Below are positions 54,601 through 56,806 of a stretch of DNA of 56,806 nucleotides, in pieces (position 1 is the first letter of the stretch; each line of letters begins with the position of its first letter). The notes beneath the pieces are model-generated. The model did no database searches. It saw nothing but the letters and a program-made list of their open reading frames with translations, and was not told the DNA's origin. The position numbers and the translations under genes are program-made. The DNA is from a virus, in IMG/VR virus record IMGVR_UViG_3300017989_000017, positions 1 to 56,806 of that record; one strand, given 5' to 3'.

Positions 54601-55245
54601 GTGGTCGAGGTCAAGACCAACGCCGACGACTTCGATCGGCGGGTTCGCGCGTTCGCTCGCATCTTCCCCGAGGAGTTCGACACCGCGCTGAACAAGCTCG
54701 GCGCGCGCTGGCTCCGCGGCATGGCCGGCCGGCTGAGTCGCGACTCGCGCAACCGTTCGCGGACCAAGGTCCGCTGGCGAACCGGCCGTCTCGCACGCTC
54801 GTTCTTCTTCAACCTGAACGGCAAGGGCGGGAAGCTCGAAGGCAAGGAGCTGGCGTTCGGCTCGCGCATGCCGGGGCAGACCAACTACGCCGGTGTCCAC
54901 GAGCTGGGCACGCGCGGCGCCGGCGGCACGCTGCCGACGATCCGCCCGACCCGCAGCCAGTACCTCGCGATCCCGCTGCAGGCGGCGTTTGAGGGCACTG
55001 CCGAGGCGCGGCCGACGTCGGCGTTCCGGCCCGACTCCTTCGTCCTGAAGGCCGCCGACGGGCGCCTGTTCATCGTGCGGCGCTCGGGCGACGGCCTGCA
55101 GCTGCTCTTCAAGCTCCAGAAGACCGTCGACATCCCGCCGCGGCTCGGCATGCGCGACACGATGCGCAGCGTGCTGAAGAACAACCTCCGGCGCGAGACG
55201 CTCGCCGCGCTCGACCGGGCGGCGAGGAAGGCGTTCGTAGCATGA
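54601..55245 (+). CDS. Tail completion / neck protein, HK97 gp10-like
   Basis: The 214-residue protein starts at GTG right after the connector stop. It shows 'FPEEFDTALNKLGARWLRGM', then a basic region 'RDSRNRSRTKVRWRTGRLAR' and 'NYAGVHELGTRGAGG', the pattern of gp10/gpZ tail completion proteins that join head and tail. It overlaps the next gene by ATGA. Confidence 0.72.
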   Translation: MVEVKTNADDFDRRVRAFARIFPEEFDTALNKLGARWLRGMAGRLSRDSRNRSRTKVRWRTGRLARSFFFNLNGKGGKLEGKELAFGSRMPGQTNYAGVHELGTRGAGGTLPTIRPTRSQYLAIPLQAAFEGTAEARPTSAFRPDSFVLKAADGRLFIVRRSGDGLQLLFKLQKTVDIPPRLGMRDTMRSVLKNNLRRETLAALDRAARKAFVA

Positions 55246-55601
55246 CCTCGTTCGCCACCGTCGACGTCCTCGACGTCCTGCTCCCCTTCGCGGGCTTCAC
55301 CGAGACCGGCTCGATGCAGGCCGAGTCGACGAACTCGGGCGACCTGGTCGTGCAGGCGCGCGCCTTCTCGGGCCGCGTCGAGCGCTCGTGGTCGTGGGAG
55401 GTCACCTTCGACACGGTCGTCGCGCGCGATCGACTCCTCGACCTGCACGAACGCTCCGGGTACGGCGTGCTCCCGCTTCGCTGGACGCCTCCCGGCGAGA
55501 GCGAGATCAGCGTGTTCCTCACCTTCCCCGACGGCCTGCCGACGCGCGAGAACCCGGACCTCGGGCACTCGTTTCGGATCCAACTGGACGAGGTGCTCTG
55601 A
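55242..55601 (+). CDS. Small tail protein (119 aa)
   Basis: The 119-residue beta-rich protein lies between the gp10-like and tail terminator genes. 'LHERSGYGVLPLRWTPPGES' recalls the 'FNDHRASEIPFLWTPPDEAQ' segment in the tail-tip protein at 4327, both in the gpM/DUF2460-like minor tail style. It may be a tail component that shares that fold. Start overlaps the previous stop (ATGA). Confidence 0.6.
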   Translation: MTSFATVDVLDVLLPFAGFTETGSMQAESTNSGDLVVQARAFSGRVERSWSWEVTFDTVVARDRLLDLHERSGYGVLPLRWTPPGESEISVFLTFPDGLPTRENPDLGHSFRIQLDEVL

Positions 55602-56068
55602 TGGCGACCGCTACCGCCGCCGAGCAGGTGCTCCAGGAGCTGAAGACCGCGCTCGAAGACATCACCGTCGCGAACGGCTACAAGACCGACATCGGCGTGG
55701 TCGAGTTCGAGGAGAAGATGCCCGAGAACATCTACTCCTACCCCGCGATCGCGATCAGCGAGATCGGGACGGACGAGGACCAGGACTCATTTGCCGACTA
55801 CAACGCGTACTGGATGCGCTGCCTGCTCGAAGGGTTCATCGAGAGCACCCTCGACAAGAAGGGGCTGGCCGGCCAGCTCTGCGGCGACATCCGCGACCGC
55901 CTGTTTTCCGAGCTGCCGGCGGTGCTGGGCAGCCTCTCCAGACAGGTCAAGATCGACTCGACGTTCCGCATCTACGGAGACGAGAGCGACCCGAGGGCCG
56001 GCTTCCTGATGGTGATTCGGATCTACTTCCGAACGCCCATCCAAGACTCTTTCACTCTGATCCCCTAG
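55601..56068 (+). CDS. Tail terminator protein, gpU-like
   Basis: The 155-residue protein starts with TGATG coupling. An N-terminal helix ('AEQVLQELKTALEDITVANG'), a strand-rich core ('PAIAISEIGTDEDQ', 'AYWMRCLLEGFIE') and a C-terminal 'GFLMVIRIYFRTP' strand match tail terminators, which stop tube growth and bind the neck. Position just before the tail tube gene fits. Confidence 0.72.
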   Translation: MATATAAEQVLQELKTALEDITVANGYKTDIGVVEFEEKMPENIYSYPAIAISEIGTDEDQDSFADYNAYWMRCLLEGFIESTLDKKGLAGQLCGDIRDRLFSELPAVLGSLSRQVKIDSTFRIYGDESDPRAGFLMVIRIYFRTPIQDSFTLIP

Positions 56069-56081
56069 CCCCGACCGACTC

Positions 56082-56806
56082 ATGGTTCTTCTCACTCAAC
56101 GGAAGCAGCTCGGGCTGAAGATCGAAGCCGTCGAGGGCACGCCCGAGACGATCACGTCTTCCGAGCTGGTCACGGTTCTCTCTCCGAACCCCACCATCAA
56201 CCTGAACAACGTCCGTCGCCCGGTGCTGCGCGGCACGTTCTCGAAGCTCGCTTCGCTGACCGGCATCCAGGACGCCGCGCTCTCCTACCAGCAGGAGTTC
56301 GCGGGCAACCTCGCCGGCGACCCGACCATCGCCCCGGCCATCGGTGTCTCGATGAAGGCGTGCGGGTTCCGCGAGGTCGATCTCTACGCGGTCGAGATCG
56401 CGTCGTTCACGGGCGACCGCGTCGTCGTCGGCGACATCCTCACCGGCGACAACAACGCGTCGGGCACGGACACCGTCCGCGTCATGGCGACGATGAAGAA
56501 GGACACGTTCGACGACGCCGGCGGCGACAAGAACACGCACGCCGACATCCTCTTCTTCGAGCAGCTCACCGGCGCCCTCACCTCGTCCGACACGTCGCTG
56601 ACGTGCCTGAACCCGAACCTCGCGGTCGGCGTCTCGCACTCGCTCGCGGCTCCGGTGCTCGGCCTCTCGTCGCAGACCCCGACGCGTGTGGGCACGGCCT
56701 ACGTCCCGACGTCGCAGAAGATCCTGCGTGCGACCGGCGCCATCACCGGCACGTTCACGGTCGGCGAGAACGTCTTCCAGCTGATCGACACGACCAGCGC
56801 GGCGAC
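56082..56806 (+). CDS. Major tail (tail tube) protein, N-terminal part
   Basis: This is the 5' end of the tail tube gene that continues at position 124 of the window (see 1-940). The ATG at 56082 is 13 nt after the tail terminator stop. The visible N-terminal part has 'LTQRKQLGLKIEAVEGTPET' and 'INLNNVRRPVLRGTFSKLAS', a typical start of phage tail tube subunits ('LG.K.E...GT'). The reading frame runs unbroken into the terminal repeat and matches the frame at the other end, which shows that the two pieces are one gene. Confidence 0.82.
   Translation, partial: MVLLTQRKQLGLKIEAVEGTPETITSSELVTVLSPNPTINLNNVRRPVLRGTFSKLASLTGIQDAALSYQQEFAGNLAGDPTIAPAIGVSMKACGFREVDLYAVEIASFTGDRVVVGDILTGDNNASGTDTVRVMATMKKDTFDDAGGDKNTHADILFFEQLTGALTSSDTSLTCLNPNLAVGVSHSLAAPVLGLSSQTPTRVGTAYVPTSQKILRATGAITGTFTVGENVFQLIDTTSAA
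56684..56806. repeat. Right copy of 123-bp terminal direct repeat
   Basis: Identical to bases 1-123. Removing one copy leaves a 56,683-bp circle with the tail tube gene intact. Confidence 0.97.

Overview
The window is the essentially complete genome of one tailed phage with a long non-contractile (siphovirus) tail. The first 123 bases are repeated exactly as the last 123, inside one tail gene, so the contig is best read as a circle of 56,683 bp cut at an arbitrary point. The DNA is clearly GC-rich (about two thirds by eye), genes are packed with ATGA, GTGA or TGATG overlaps, and no integrase or DNA polymerase is recognisable. The host cannot be named. Two candidate unimolecular spanins (lipoprotein signal plus C-terminal membrane helix) point to a two-membrane bacterium. 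A phage sulfatase and a glycan-binding type of tail tip suggest a host or habitat rich in sulfated polysaccharide; that is inference.

Layout. (1) 39.8-56.8 kb and 0-17.9 kb, plus strand: the morphogenesis block. A structured intergenic element lies upstream of the small terminase, followed by small accessory genes, large terminase, a CAU tRNA, portal fused to a MuF-type domain, prohead protease with a scaffold-like tail, HK97-type capsid, three related decoration-like proteins, connector, tail completion, tail terminator, tail tube, chaperone pair, tape measure, and a lambda-like tip (LamG protein, gpL-like Fe-S protein, gpK-like NlpC/P60 peptidase, gpI/J-like fibre). Two adhesin-like proteins, a PAS-fold protein and a cluster of membrane and lipoproteins that looks like part of a lysis module follow, up to a strong terminator at 17.9 kb. 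(2) 17.9-23.3 kb, minus strand: an operon read leftward from a sigma70-like promoter near 23.3 kb. It carries small unknown proteins, a zinc-ribbon protein, an SNF2-type helicase, a DNA methyltransferase, a 44-residue membrane protein, a sulfatase with a complete active site, and a small unknown protein. (3) 23.4-39.8 kb, plus strand: a Cro/C-like regulator, then replication, recombination and DNA modification. It includes a RecB/Cas4-like nuclease, Sak4-like ATPase, SSB-like protein, ERCC4 nuclease, RecD2 helicase, a DpdA-like transglycosylase with QueE, a primase-helicase, a noncoding candidate origin, a Rad50/SMC-like ATPase, and a second cluster of small membrane proteins.

How it fits together. 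Replication seems to use the host polymerase with a phage primase-helicase and a recombination set. DNA is probably protected by 7-deazaguanine modification (DpdA-like plus QueE) and by methylation. The tail tip combines carbohydrate-binding folds with a cell-wall peptidase. The cytosolic-looking sulfatase, if carried in the virion or released at lysis, would be a polysaccharide-modifying enzyme. No canonical endolysin was recognised.
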